Assembly: GCA_020881915.1 (NCBI GenBank)
Contig: JAJFPB010000002.1
Location: forward strand, 4,030,001-4,094,000
Reading direction: 5' to 3'
DNA length: 64,000 nucleotides
Source of the DNA: Paramyrothecium sp. XJ0827
Lineage: Eukaryota; Ascomycota; Sordariomycetes; Hypocreales; Stachybotryaceae
The position numbers and the translations under genes were made by a program. The stretch's first letter is position 1; every line of letters starts with the position of its first letter. Below the pieces are notes generated by a model. It worked only from the letters and a program-made list of their open reading frames with translations. It was not told where the DNA came from and made no database searches. Positions 20,971-31,502 of the stretch are shown in pieces.

Positions 20971-22911
20971 GTGGTGCAAAACAATCCGCCCACCATGCCG
21001 ATTGGAAACATCTACGTTATCGCCGGCGTCTCCGTCATTGGAGGCGCCCTCTTCGGCTTCGACATCTCGTCTCTGTCGGCCCAGCTGGGCATGCAGTCGT
21101 ATCGCTGCTACTTCAACCAAGGCCCTCAGGGCCCCCCTTTCGACGACAGCTCCGAGTGCAGTGGGCCCAGGCCGCTCGTCCAGGGCGGCATCACTGCGAG
21201 CATGGCTGCCGGCTCTTGGCTTGGTGCCATTGTCTCGGGTTTCCTGTCTGACTGGCAGGGTCGCAAAAGGGCCATCATGGCAGGATGTATTGTCTGGTAA
21301 GAATACATGACTTGCTATGTCACTAAAAACGGGAGACCTTGGCTGGATGGGCGACATGCTAATACATAATGTAGGCTCATTGGATCCGTCATTAGCTCCG
21401 CTTCTCAGAACATTGCCATGCTGTGTGTTGGCCGTGCCATCAACGGCTTCGCCGTCGGTATCGAGTCTGCCCAGGTCCCTGTCTACATCGCCGAGATTGC
21501 ACCCCCCTCCAAAAGAGGAAGATTCATTGCTTGTCAGCAGTGGGCGATTACGTGGGGAATCATGATCATGTACTACATTTCGTACGGTTCCTCGAACATA
21601 GGAGAGCAGACCTCCACCGGCTACAGTACGACTTCCTGGCGTCTCCCCTGGGGCCTGCAGATCATCCCGGGAGCTATCCTCTTCGGCATGATGATCTTTC
21701 TGCCCGAATCCCCTCGGTGGTATGCTCGGCACGACCGCTGGGAGGAGTGTCACGGAGTCCTTACCCTTGTCCATGGCAAGGGAGACCCAAACCATCCCTT
21801 CGTCCAGCATGAATTGCAGGACATCAAGGAAATGTGTGAAATCGAGCGCCGTAACGCGCAAACGACGTACTGGGATCTTTTCAAGCCAAAGATGCTCCAC
21901 CGAACAACCACGGCATTGTTCATGCAGATTTGGAGTCAGCTGACGGGCATGAATGTGCAGAGTACGTTGAACTATTGTGCTGCCAGACGTAAGCTTTACT
22001 GACCACCACGCGCAGTGTATTACATTGCCAACGTCTTCAGCATGGCTGGGTACTCGGGCGATGCCAATCTTGTTGCCTCATCCATTACCTATGTCATCAA
22101 CGTGCTCATGACAGTCCCCGCCATCATCTGGGGCGACCGCTGGGGACGACGGCCGATGCTCCTCATCGGCTCGTTTTTTATGATGAGTTTTATGCTGATC
22201 AACGGTGTTATCTTGGCCGTCCGTGGTACAATTATTCCTGGAGGAATTGACGGTGTCGCGGCTCAGTCCATGCAGCTTACAGGCGCCCCCGCCCGAGGCC
22301 TCATCGCCTGCACATATCTGTTTGTCGCCGCGTAAGTTAAACCTTCACAGCTTTAAGTCTCAAGCGCTAAAGGGCAAATTCCAGTTTCGCAATCTCGTGG
22401 GGCCCTGTATCATGGACGTACCCGCCTGAGATTCTTCCATTACGCGTCCGAGGAAAAGGTGTGGCTCTCGCGACGTCAGGAAACTGGGCTTTCAACACGG
22501 CTCTTGGCTTGTTCGTCCCTGAAGCTTTTGCAAACATCAAGTGGAGGGTTAGTTTCCCCGAGTACTTGTCCTAGTCCATTAGTTGCTAATTCTCTTTAGA
22601 CCTACATCATTTTTGCCGTCTTCAACTTCGTGGCATTCTTCCACGTCTTCTTCCTCTTCCCAGAGACAGCCGGCAAGTCTCTCGAGGAAACGGAGGCCAT
22701 GTTTGAGGATCCTAACGGTATCGCTTACATCGGAACTCCTGCTTGGAAAACACATGTTGTTACCAGGGAGCAGTCTGCCGCGGAGCGCGGTGATGTCGGA
22801 GCCGTCAGCTCCAAGTTGGCTGGCCTCCACGGCCGCGATGAGAAGGGTTCACCTACGCGGGTTAACCGAAACAGCCAGAATACCGAAACAACTGCAGCTG
22901 ATAGGGTTTGA
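20971..22911 (+). CDS. MFS sugar-porter family transporter
   Basis: Five exons (20971-21296, 21375-21961, 22016-22331, 22385-22547, 22600-22911) give a 567-residue plasma-membrane transporter. A second in-frame ATG at 20995 is an alternative start. Sugar-porter signatures are all present: GGALFGFDISSLSAQLG in TM1, DWQGRKRAIM between TM2 and TM3, GRAINGFAVGIESAQVPVYIAEI, PESPRWYARHDRW after TM6, GMNVQMYYI in TM7, GDRWGRRPML, and PETAGKSLEETEAMF after TM12. Splice phases are consistent throughout; the Trp at the first junction and the Met of MYYI at the second are split codons. It most resembles fungal high-affinity glucose/hexose permeases, but the substrate cannot be fixed from sequence. The C-terminal tail is long and polar. 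Confidence 0.9.
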
Positions 22912-23540
22912 AGCACGAGCTCATGTGGAGTTGAAAGGTATTCCACGTAGTAGCCCGTTATTTTCTCGTCATTACTGCTCCAGGGCTGGAGTGCACTTGT
23001 TCTGTAGAAGCCGCAAAACTTGTACTCCAAGACAGATAAATACTTGTAAATTGAATAAAATACTTCAAATTCTGGCCTCCCATGCATCTTTGTGCATCAT
23101 CTATTGTGAAGTGGTCGAGCTGAAATTATGGAAAATGCCAGAAAGAAGTCTTACACCAGAACAGTTTGGAGGCTTAGAATAATGTGTTGTGCCAAGAGCC
23201 AACCATGTCCATTAAAGCAGAATTCTAGTGGGTGGGTCTGTTCAACTACTTAGCTAACATTGTCGTGAATCTCTTCTGTCGACCAGGGTCAGTCTATCGA
23301 TTGGTCCTGTCTTCGAATAAAGGTCTTCGTCATTAGGCTTCGACTGGTGTAAATTTCCAATGTCATAGAAGATGTTGGTTGTCGCTGTAGGATGAGTAGA
23401 TGAAGAGAATTGCTTGGCGTGCAATGCCGTAGCCAAACAAGGATAAAACGGCATGGCGCACCTTATCTGTAGAGTTTTCCGGGTACCTACCTTACCTTAG
23501 TTGGAGGCAACAGGCCTGAAACGACAAAACCATTCAGCCA
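22912..23540. other. Intergenic region, no gene seen
   Basis: This is a 629-base AT-rich stretch between two plus-strand genes. It probably contains the 3' UTR of the transporter and the promoter of the second F-box gene. Confidence 0.65.
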
Positions 23541-25340
23541 ATGAATCGACCAACCAAACCTCATCCCTTTGACAAAATCCGTGCTAAAGAAGCTCATTGC
23601 ATAGCATCTCCCATCAACATTTCAGCACAGCAAAAGAAACTTCTTTCTCACTGCTACCGAATCTCAATGGGACTCTTCATGCTTCCGCCCGAAATTTGGG
23701 CCACAATTGACAGCCATCTGGACGATTATGACCGTCGACAGCTGTGCCGGACCTGTCACGACCTCATGCGTCTCGTGCAGGCAAAGGCATACCGTTTCGT
23801 TGTCCTAGATGAGACTGCCGAGTCTGGCCGTGGCATTTTGGCCCTGGCCTCGGGCCCAAGGGCGCAATTCGTCCGGCAAATCCAGTACAGCCCGGACGAT
23901 CCACGACCTATCAGCAATGAAGACGCCATGGGTAGTGAATGTCGCCATCGCGAAGTCACGCTGAGTGATGAGACCCGTGAAGCTCTGGCGTCCTTGCATA
24001 AATTCTCGAGCTTGGAGAAGTTTCGCGTGTTCCTTGACGCTGAGGATTGGGGGCTAGACAATTGGGCAGGCACACCTATGAGCCTTACAAGCCGTGTCTT
24101 TGATGAGTACCACCAAGCGTACGATGAGGAACCGTGGAGAATTCTGCTGGAGGAGAGTTTTCTGGCTCTGTCAAAGAGTGCTGGCGCTTTCCCCCAGCTT
24201 GAATTGGATAATCTTCCACCAATTCCTGAACGACGCCCGTATCGTGCTTTCGCCAAGGATGGTTGGAAAAAATTGCTTTCAAATCTGACCTTCTTTGACA
24301 TTACCTGGGGGAGGGTCACCGACCAAGGTAACGGGTGTCTGACAATAGCCCATCAGGAGTTCATTGGATCATTCCCTTCCATTTTCTTCAGTCATATGCC
24401 TCGCCTCGAATGGTTGCGCATAGTAGGAAACGAAAACGCAGCGATTGGCCACTACGCGAACAAGAGCCCGCTCGATTGGCGGTCAATACAATTTCCCCAT
24501 CTCAAGACATTCGAGCTGGAATATTCTTCACTCGAGAGCGGCCTAGTCTCGTTTCTTGTGGATCACTCTAGCACGCTGGAAAGAGTTTATCTGCGCCACT
24601 GCTTTGCCGAGTCGAAGAATGACTGGCGGCAACTATTTGAGGGAATCTTGGCTAAGAACCCGACGCAGCTCGTCGAATTTGTGGTGGTTGCCTATCCTGT
24701 TCCCAAACGTCAGGTGTTTCCTGATCCCAATGCGTGGTGGGTGGAAAGTAGGAAGTGGCTGTTGGAAGCGGAGAAAGCTAGGATGATTGCGGATGGTTGG
24801 GAGTTTATGAGCAATGAAGATAATATGGGAAATGGAAGTGGGCTTGGGGACAAACTCCTCAACACAATCACGTCTCTCCTTAATGGTACTGCAGGAGGAT
24901 ACGATACTAATGACGTCTCCGATGGCCAAGACGATGAAGAATACGATGAGGCCGACGTGGCAAGCGACGATGAGGACAATGATGAGGACGATTACGACGA
25001 GGATGAGAGCATTGGGGTCAGACTCGACGAGGAAATCGGCGAGGAGGACGACGAGGAGGCCGACGAAGACGATGCGAGCCAAAGTTCCTCACAATGGAGG
25101 AACAACAGGCCTTTCTCCGAGAAGGTCTATTACTGGGATCCGGTGAACCTGGACCCAAGAGCCAGACGCTTCGTGGTGGGCGAGACATGCGAGAGCTACG
25201 GAAGCATCCAGGTCGTAGAGAAGACGAGCAGGCTAGACAACCCAGAGCTCGATGAGTCTGACATCGTGGAGCAGTGGGTCAAGGTCGAGAAGCTTCTTGA
25301 GAGGAACAGGGCGGCTCAGAAGTTGGCGGAAGAGGCGTGA
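23541..25340 (+). CDS. F-box protein with acidic C-terminal region
   Basis: This is a single-exon frame of 599 residues. The in-frame Met at 23667 (MGLFMLPPEIWATIDSHLDD), directly before the F-box, is an equally possible start and would give 557 residues. The F-box is at residues about 47-90 of the longer form (LPPEIWATIDSHLDDYDRRQLCRTCHDLM). The middle has poorly conserved leucine-rich stretches (MPRLEWLRIVG, LKTFELEYSSLESGLVSFL). Residues about 455-515 form a highly acidic Asp/Glu tract, followed by a conserved-looking end (YYWDPVNLDPRARRFVVGETCESYG). It probably acts as a substrate adaptor for an SCF ubiquitin ligase. The target is unknown. Confidence 0.82.
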   Translation: MNRPTKPHPFDKIRAKEAHCIASPINISAQQKKLLSHCYRISMGLFMLPPEIWATIDSHLDDYDRRQLCRTCHDLMRLVQAKAYRFVVLDETAESGRGILALASGPRAQFVRQIQYSPDDPRPISNEDAMGSECRHREVTLSDETREALASLHKFSSLEKFRVFLDAEDWGLDNWAGTPMSLTSRVFDEYHQAYDEEPWRILLEESFLALSKSAGAFPQLELDNLPPIPERRPYRAFAKDGWKKLLSNLTFFDITWGRVTDQGNGCLTIAHQEFIGSFPSIFFSHMPRLEWLRIVGNENAAIGHYANKSPLDWRSIQFPHLKTFELEYSSLESGLVSFLVDHSSTLERVYLRHCFAESKNDWRQLFEGILAKNPTQLVEFVVVAYPVPKRQVFPDPNAWWVESRKWLLEAEKARMIADGWEFMSNEDNMGNGSGLGDKLLNTITSLLNGTAGGYDTNDVSDGQDDEEYDEADVASDDEDNDEDDYDEDESIGVRLDEEIGEEDDEEADEDDASQSSSQWRNNRPFSEKVYYWDPVNLDPRARRFVVGETCESYGSIQVVEKTSRLDNPELDESDIVEQWVKVEKLLERNRAAQKLAEEA

Positions 25341-25648
25341 GTCAAGTATGAGTAGAAGCACCTGTCGACGAGGCGCAAATCTTGCTGCATATAGTAGCAG
25401 GCCACTGTTGTATGAATATTTGTTCTGCGAAACTAGGACCTGTAGAATACGATGATCAACCAGAGATTATGCCTTCTCATTTGTAAAGTATTAGGTGTAT
25501 AAACTGAAAAGTATTCGTCATTTATTTGAACAATCATCTGACAGACAGAGAAGACCAATTCTGAAAATGGCATGATTCAAGAAAAGCGATTTGTCCCTAT
25601 GCTATGATTAAACCTTGTATCGTTGTATGCATCATTCATTCCACATGT
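25341..25648. other. Convergent 3' intergenic region
   Basis: This 308-base AT-rich stretch lies between convergent stops. No gene is seen. Confidence 0.7.
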
Positions 25649-26938
25649 TTACACGTTCGCTTCGTCCCACTCGATCCATCTTCGTATCACGTCGTCAACC
25701 ATCCGAATGCCGTCCCGAGTTGCAGCCACTTCGAACCACTCCCGGTGATCCCGCCCGCAGGCGCCGCACTTGTCCATCGTGGCGCGGAGGCCCATGCCCG
25801 CCAGCTCGATGTGGACCAGTCGCTCGACGCGCTGGGCGTGGGGCGTCATCCGCGGCACGGCGCCGGACGACGAGTCGGTCTGGCCCGGTATGTACGGATA
25901 GTACCGCAGCATCTCGATGGCGTAGCCGCACTGCCGTTGCCACTGGTTCATGCGCCGCTGAACGTTTGCCGCCCGCCCGATCTTCAGCATCATGGACTTG
26001 TTTCCCGTGCCTTTGCTGTGGTCGGCAAAGCTCGACACAACGTCGCTGGCTCGCCGGGAGCGTGCGCTCGAGCGAGGAGACGCTGGCGGGGCGAGCAGCG
26101 ACTGCGCGGCGGCAACGGGCGGGGAGTCCTCGGACTCGGGCGTGAGCCAGAACATGTAGATGAAGCCCGCCTCCTCCGAGTCGACGTAGGGCCTCGCTAG
26201 CTCGGCCATCAAGGCTGACGCTGTGGCCATGTCGAGGGTGTCGGGTATCAAGTCCTTCAGCTGAGCAGTTTGCGAGGCGGTAGATTTGCGTGATGCGTAC
26301 GACCGTCTCGCCGGCGATGCGCGGGAAGGACTCAAGTGCTGCGCTGAGCTCGCTGTATTTCCGAGGCTTTGTTTCGAACGTCGCACCGAGTCCGGGACGG
26401 CGGCGGATTGCTGCTGGACTGGGCGCGGCTGAGGCCGTACCGGCACGGGCGCCTCGTTCACCTCCTCCAACGGTATGGAGAAGCAGAAGCAGAATTCGAG
26501 CTTCTGGGATTTCTTGGGTCTTGTACGCTGGGGCTGCTTTGATGCACCGGATTTCCGACCACTGTCTCCTTGGTGGGGTCTCTGGGCCGACTTGCGCTTT
26601 GATTTCTCCTGTAATTCTATCAAGCCTAGTCGGTCTGCGAGGGTGTCGATACTCGATCGGCCTTCCAATATCGGCGTCGCGGTCGCTCTCGGGCCGGGGC
26701 TCGACCGGGCAGACAAGTCTGCTTGCTCCTTGTGCTGCCAGCAGTACAGGCTCTCATCCCGCGGGTTCGGGGTCGACGGAGGACGACGGCCTTGCGGGAG
26801 AAGAGAAGCCACGTCCCTCGAAGCCAGGGGTCGCCGACAAGGACGGCCGCCCGCTGTGATGCCGCGACATGTCGACGTTGGGTTCTTGGAGTCCGAGCGG
26901 TCGAGCAACGACTCTGGTGTGTTGGCGACGAAGGGCAT
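25649..26938 (-). CDS. T5orf172 / DUF1766 domain protein (GIY-YIG nuclease superfamily)
   Basis: This is a single-exon, 429-residue protein. The N-terminal 250 residues are disordered and Ser/Arg/Pro-rich, with one short Cys-containing motif (TCRGITAGGRPCRRPL) and a second (LYCWQHKEQ) that together resemble a small metal-binding module. The C-terminal domain, from about residue 270, has the GIY-YIG-like pattern of the T5orf172 family: GFIYMFWLTPE, then SMMLKIGRAANVQRRMNQWQRQCG, ERLVHIELAGMGLRA, and CGACGRDHREWFEVA near the end. Fungal members are widespread but uncharacterised. The superfamily fold is that of a nuclease, though activity is not shown. It converges with the F-box gene at 23541. 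Confidence 0.82.
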   Translation of the reverse strand: MPFVANTPESLLDRSDSKNPTSTCRGITAGGRPCRRPLASRDVASLLPQGRRPPSTPNPRDESLYCWQHKEQADLSARSSPGPRATATPILEGRSSIDTLADRLGLIELQEKSKRKSAQRPHQGDSGRKSGASKQPQRTRPKKSQKLEFCFCFSIPLEEVNEAPVPVRPQPRPVQQQSAAVPDSVRRSKQSLGNTASSAQHLSPSRASPARRSYASRKSTASQTAQLKDLIPDTLDMATASALMAELARPYVDSEEAGFIYMFWLTPESEDSPPVAAAQSLLAPPASPRSSARSRRASDVVSSFADHSKGTGNKSMMLKIGRAANVQRRMNQWQRQCGYAIEMLRYYPYIPGQTDSSSGAVPRMTPHAQRVERLVHIELAGMGLRATMDKCGACGRDHREWFEVAATRDGIRMVDDVIRRWIEWDEANV

Positions 26939-27487
26939 GCTCGTTCACGATACAACCCCGCCTCGAGAGCGCATCGGAGGAGCTGGCGGAACTTTCGAAC
27001 GGTAATGGCAGTCGAAATGAAATGTAAAGTGAACGAAAAACCCGAGAGGGTGAGGAAAGAACCGCGGTGAGCCCAGAAGCCTGGTCAGAGGCCTGACCCG
27101 CTTGGGGGTTCTTCATTGATTCACATGCTGTTGATTGGTTTGCGGGAAAGCAGAGAGGCTGGGAATCTGCCAAGTGTGTGTGGTGTCGCGAGTGTGGCTG
27201 AGGTGTTGTGGCAGAGCACCGCCTCACTCTTGCCAGGCAGCCTCACAATCAGGCACATCCGATGAAATGACAGGGGTCTGTAAAGAACCCCGAATGCTGG
27301 TAAATAAAGCAATTGCTTGATAGACTAAGAAAAATGTATGCCCAAACCAAATTCGCTGATTGCCAGCCTGCACATGGAGGCTTTCCCAAGTAAACGCCAA
27401 AAACACTGAAGAGTTGCTGAATCGCTCCTGTGATGCACCCTTGACACCAGTACCATGCCCTATGCGCCGCTTTCCCAAACGTTCAAA
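26939..27487. other. Intergenic region, no gene seen
   Basis: This 549-base stretch is bounded by the start of the T5orf172 gene and the 3' end of the next minus-strand candidate. No convincing frame is present. Confidence 0.55.
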
Positions 27488-28013
27488 TTACATTGCGGCT
27501 TGCATTGGCCTGAGAAAGTTGAAGCCGACAATCCCTTCCGCCACGACCTCTTGCGTGCCACACGAGGGACGCGAGCACAGGGAGACACGTCTTCCAATGA
27601 TGCCGTCGTTTCCAACGGCCAGGGAGAGCGGCTTGTCCAGGGCGAGTTCGATAAAGTCGTCATTGCATACCGTTACGGTGGAGGGAAGAACGAATTGGCG
27701 AAACATGCCGCAGTCGCCCGCCTTTCTCGTCATGTCTCCACTGCAGCTGTGGAGGCATTAGCTTCTGCAGCAAGAGGGACTATATGTGATGAAGCTTGAC
27801 TTACTGAATCACGACCTGAAGGTCGGTCAGGTTTCGGCCTACTCGGCATGCTTCGCCGGGTGTCCATCTTGCGTGGGTGGCCTCGTAGCTGCCAGGGCAG
27901 CCGGGCGTGTGAAAGGCAAGGTCGCCGGTGATTGCGATAGGTAGGTTGCTGGGCGAGGCGAGGGCTGCGAGTGCACCACCTCGTGGCCGATTTGTGTTCT
28001 CGGGGCCGCACAT
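27488..28013 (-). CDS. Small unknown protein, two exons
   Basis: Two exons on the minus strand (28013-27805 and 27740-27488) are joined by a GTAAGT...GCAG intron of 64 bases with consistent phase, encoding 153 residues. The start reads MCGPENTNRPRGGALAALASP and the second exon reads through GDMTRKAGDCGMFRQFVLP to PMQAAM. Seven or eight cysteines are spread along the chain. There is no signal peptide or membrane segment and I recognise no family. Support comes from the good donor and acceptor, a TATA-like box about 106 bases upstream of the ATG and a C/A-rich leader. It could still be spurious. Reading on through the stop via a second intron is possible but has no good donor. Confidence 0.45.
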
Positions 28014-28881
28014 GTTGATATGGAAGGGGATCGTGTAGGCTGTGACTGTGTAGAAGTTTGTGGTGTTGAGAATTGTAAAGGCTGGTGGTGTTAACTTCGT
28101 CGAGAGATGCAGGCTCTACTTATATTAGCCTTCCTTCATAGCACCTTGTACTTGTCTCAACACTCCCAACAGCACGAAAACAGTCGCAAAGGCCCTCAAG
28201 GTTCCATCTGATGCATGACCACACTTAGTGGTCACGCCCGAATGCCAGGCGCGTTCCAAGGCAGGGTGGTGCATCGTGCTTAAAGCTGTAACGTGCTCAC
28301 CCTGGGGATCGTCCAATCACGCCCCCGCATGCGCTAGCTCCCTGCCGCTTCTGGCAATGAGAGGGACTGAGCAAGTTTGAGTGGGAATGCTCAAGATAGA
28401 AACGGCCTCTGCGTCCAGCACGAAACCAGGACGCATCCCATCTATTTTTTGCCCCTTTAGGGAAGACTGTCGCCATAGTGGGTTTGGGTTCAGCGCCATG
28501 CAATAGCAAGGCATGAATAAGGCCAGGAGAGAAGAAGATTGGTGGGGTTCAAATGCGGTTGATGGAAGTCAAAAAGGTACATTCGGTTACTTTGCCATGT
28601 CGCGCCGACCAGGGAAGGGAAGGCACGCACATGCATCTGACCTGACAAATGGCTTTCCCGCCATGGTGTCCTCCATCCACGTCCCCATCCACATCCAATC
28701 CACATGCGCGGCATCGCATCTCCAACACCATCGCAGCCCCCAACCCACCCAGCCGCTTTCCTATTTCTAGCTCGCTACGCCCCTGCTCGAGTCTACCATG
28801 TTGCCCAGTAACTTTCTTGCCGTGACTTCTCTTCTTTCTTCCTGGGCAGACCAAGTCGTCGGCGACTCCGCACAGACCATC
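28014..28881. other. Divergent intergenic region upstream of the superoxide dismutase
   Basis: No gene is seen. The last 150 bases are C-rich and CA-rich, as expected for a highly expressed fungal leader. An in-frame ATG at 28798 extends the superoxide dismutase frame upstream. Confidence 0.6.
28119..28124 (-). promoter_or_regulatory. TATA-like box for the 153-residue gene
   Basis: TATAAG is read on the minus strand about 106 bases upstream of the proposed ATG at 28013. This is a typical spacing for a fungal TATA element plus leader. Confidence 0.35.
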
Positions 28882-29641
28882 ATGTCCGTCAACACATACA
28901 GCCTCCCGGCGTTGCCGTACGCCTACGATGTATGGCTATCTCATCAAGACTGTCTCGACGTGGCTAACCTATGTTCCGTTCCAGGCTCTGGAGCCCAGCA
29001 TCTCCGCTCAGATCATGGAGCTTCACCACAGCAAGCACCACCAGGCGTACGTGACCAACCTCAACATCGCCCTTGCTTCATACGCCGAGGCGGTGTCCGC
29101 TGGCGACATTCCTGGCCAGATTGCGTTGCAGGCAGCTATCAAGTTCAATGGCGGTGGCCACATTAACCACTCCCTCTTCTGGCAAAACCTGGCCCCCGCC
29201 GCATCTCCCGATGCGAACCCTGATGGTGCCCCAACCTTGATGGCCGAAATCGCCAAGACGTGGGGCAGCTTCGACGCCTTCAAGGCCGCCGTGGCTAAGA
29301 GCCTCTTGTCCATTCAAGGCAGTGGATGGGGCTGGCTCGTCAAAGATGCCCATGGCCTACGCATCGTCCAGACAAAGGACCAGGATCCTGTCGTGAATGG
29401 CGAAATCCCCATCTTTGGCATTGACATGTGGGAGCACGCCTACTACCTCCAAGTAAGTATCGCAATCTTGCTACTGTTGGACCAATTCCGCAGCACCCGC
29501 TGACCAATGCCTTTGCAGTACCTGAACGGAAAGGCGGCTTACGTGGAGAACATCTGGAAAGTCATCAACTGGAAGACCGCAGAGGCCCGGTTCCAGGGCA
29601 CCAGGGAGGATGCCTTCAAGGTTCTCAAAGCATCCTTGTAA
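28882..29641 (+). CDS. sod2: Manganese superoxide dismutase, cytosolic-type start
   Basis: Three exons (28882-28929, 28985-29452, 29519-29641) encode 212 residues beginning MSVNTYSLPALPYAYDALEP. The enzyme dismutates superoxide to oxygen and peroxide. The metal ligands of the Fe/Mn family are visible: His in MELHHSKHHQAYV, His in GGGHINHSLFW, and Asp and His in the DMWEHAYYLQYLNGKAAYVENIW signature. The Mn form is suggested by GHINHSLFW and the overall length. There is no classical mitochondrial presequence from this Met, as in the cytosolic MnSODs of fungi. However, the frame stays open to an ATG at 28798, which would add 28 residues containing a hydrophobic stretch (NFLAVTSLLSSWA). Which start is used decides the location. 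Confidence 0.9.
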
Positions 29642-31502
29642 GCACCGGCTATCTCAAAATGTTAGACCTTCAACAAGTATGACCTTGTACCGCCGATTAC
29701 GCAAGACATGCGTCAACCACTTTAAGCTTACATACTGCTGTGCTCGGTTCCTGTGTGAAACTGTTTACCGCGACCTCAATGCATCTTTGCCGAAGCCACA
29801 TGCGTGCCTGTGCAGCACGAATCGACGGTTATACGTCCCCTCAAGCCAGCTCGTACGGCGTCTACTTTGACCGTGAGTGTATTATTTCCTCTTTGACTTA
29901 TGAGTAAACACAAATCCCCACGACTTGCCTGTATTTTTGCACGGAACGCACGCAGACACTAGGGGCTGTTGACACGACATTAAATTGAGCCAAAGATCCT
30001 GCCAATATCTAGCAGGCGCATAGCAGAAACACACTGCGCAGTTAATCCTAGCTGCATGTAAACCCACCGCATGCCTTCTGGATAGGTCGACAGCCGACAG
30101 TGTTTCAGCCCTTTATTCTGTCCAATGCCATCATCTCTAGTGTGTGTCACTGATGCTACCGAGATTCCTTGCAGCTCATCCACCCCACGCAACAAGCCAA
30201 AGCAATAATGGTCGTACGAACGCCGAGGCGCAAACCATTGAGCTCACCGCCACAAAATCACGAATCAATAAGGAATTGATGATATTGTTCCTTGCCGTCT
30301 GCCGAAACAGGTCTTGGTCTAATTAGCTCCCAAATGACTCCGGTCGTCCCATCTCATATACTCCATGTTACGCGGAGATGGTTCATGTAGCATTTTCTTT
30401 TACCGTGCATGATCCAAGTTGCCTCAGTATTTTGGTTTGGACTCTTGAAACGGCTGCTACGCACGGCGGAGGGCCATCTGGCCAATATCGCGTATTGCCC
30501 ACGGCCTAGGCATCAAATTGAATCTGTCCAAAATGTTTGAAACGGATAGATGGCAGATCAATGTCTCGCATCAGTATTGGACCAGTCATGGGCTATGCAG
30601 CTGAGCTTGTGGTGTGGCACCTCATCCAAACAGAGCTTCAAAGTTCGGTGTGCCCCTGGAGATGCTGCCAACGCCGGATACTACGGCAAAAGCTTGGTGA
30701 TCCTGGTCTGTCTCGGCTGCGCTGTGCATGGTTACTGGGCGTTCCAAACGAGTACAAACCGCGAATGGTATTTACTACAAGCAGCCACCCGCTTATAGTT
30801 CTTCTCCTTTCAACAATGAGCGCGCTCGTGAAATTGCATCACTAGGTCAGCACAGCGCTCTGGGCCTCGTTCAGCTAGACCGACCCGGCCGATTGACTGC
30901 GCCGCTTTCTGTCTTGGTGTCTTTCGGAGTAGTTGGTTCAGGAGCAGCAGGTTGATCATGCCTTCATGTTATAGCGATCATTATGCTTCACATCGGCTGC
31001 GTGGAAGTCTCTATCTACCATTGATATTTCGGTGAAGCGGGCTCAAAGAATGCTCGATCCTGCAATTTGTTACCGAAATATTGGCTGACTGTGCTTTTCC
31101 CATTGCTAAGAGGTCTACATAGGTCATATTATTGATTTGAGAACAAAACTCGATCCCTATATCGTCGGAGATGGGTCAACTTCTTCAGGCCTCAAGAGCA
31201 CTCCACCGCCTCCCAATTGGCCATGGGGAGGACAACAATCTTAAGCGGCTGCTCGCATCTACATGGGTTATGGAGGTACAGGCTCAGGTCGAGATCACCG
31301 CTCGGGTCGTGCGATGGCGCTCATGACACTGCCGAGTCGCGACTGAAGCAGATATAAAGAGAGACGAGATGGGCATGACGGGCAGGCATGTGGTTGTTTC
31401 GGCCAAGCTACTTTCCTCCAGGTAGTCTACCTGTCCTTCGTTTGATTCGCGTTTCTGAAGTCTCTGCTCACTTCTCCGGTGGGAGCCCTTTCCTTCGCTG
31501 CC
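29642..31502. other. Gene-poor region (about 1.9 kb)
   Basis: Only short frames are present. A frame at 30550-30798 encodes a hydrophobic patch but has no partner exons. The region ahead of 31503 presumably contains the promoter of the mucin-like gene. Confidence 0.55.

Noticed and set aside
25604..26200. A 198-residue plus-strand frame opposite the T5orf172 gene
   Set aside because: It is a mirror frame of the conserved minus-strand domain.
30550..30798. An 82-residue hydrophobic frame
   Set aside because: It overlaps another frame of equal length, lacks a signal-peptide start or exon partners, and sits in otherwise non-coding sequence.
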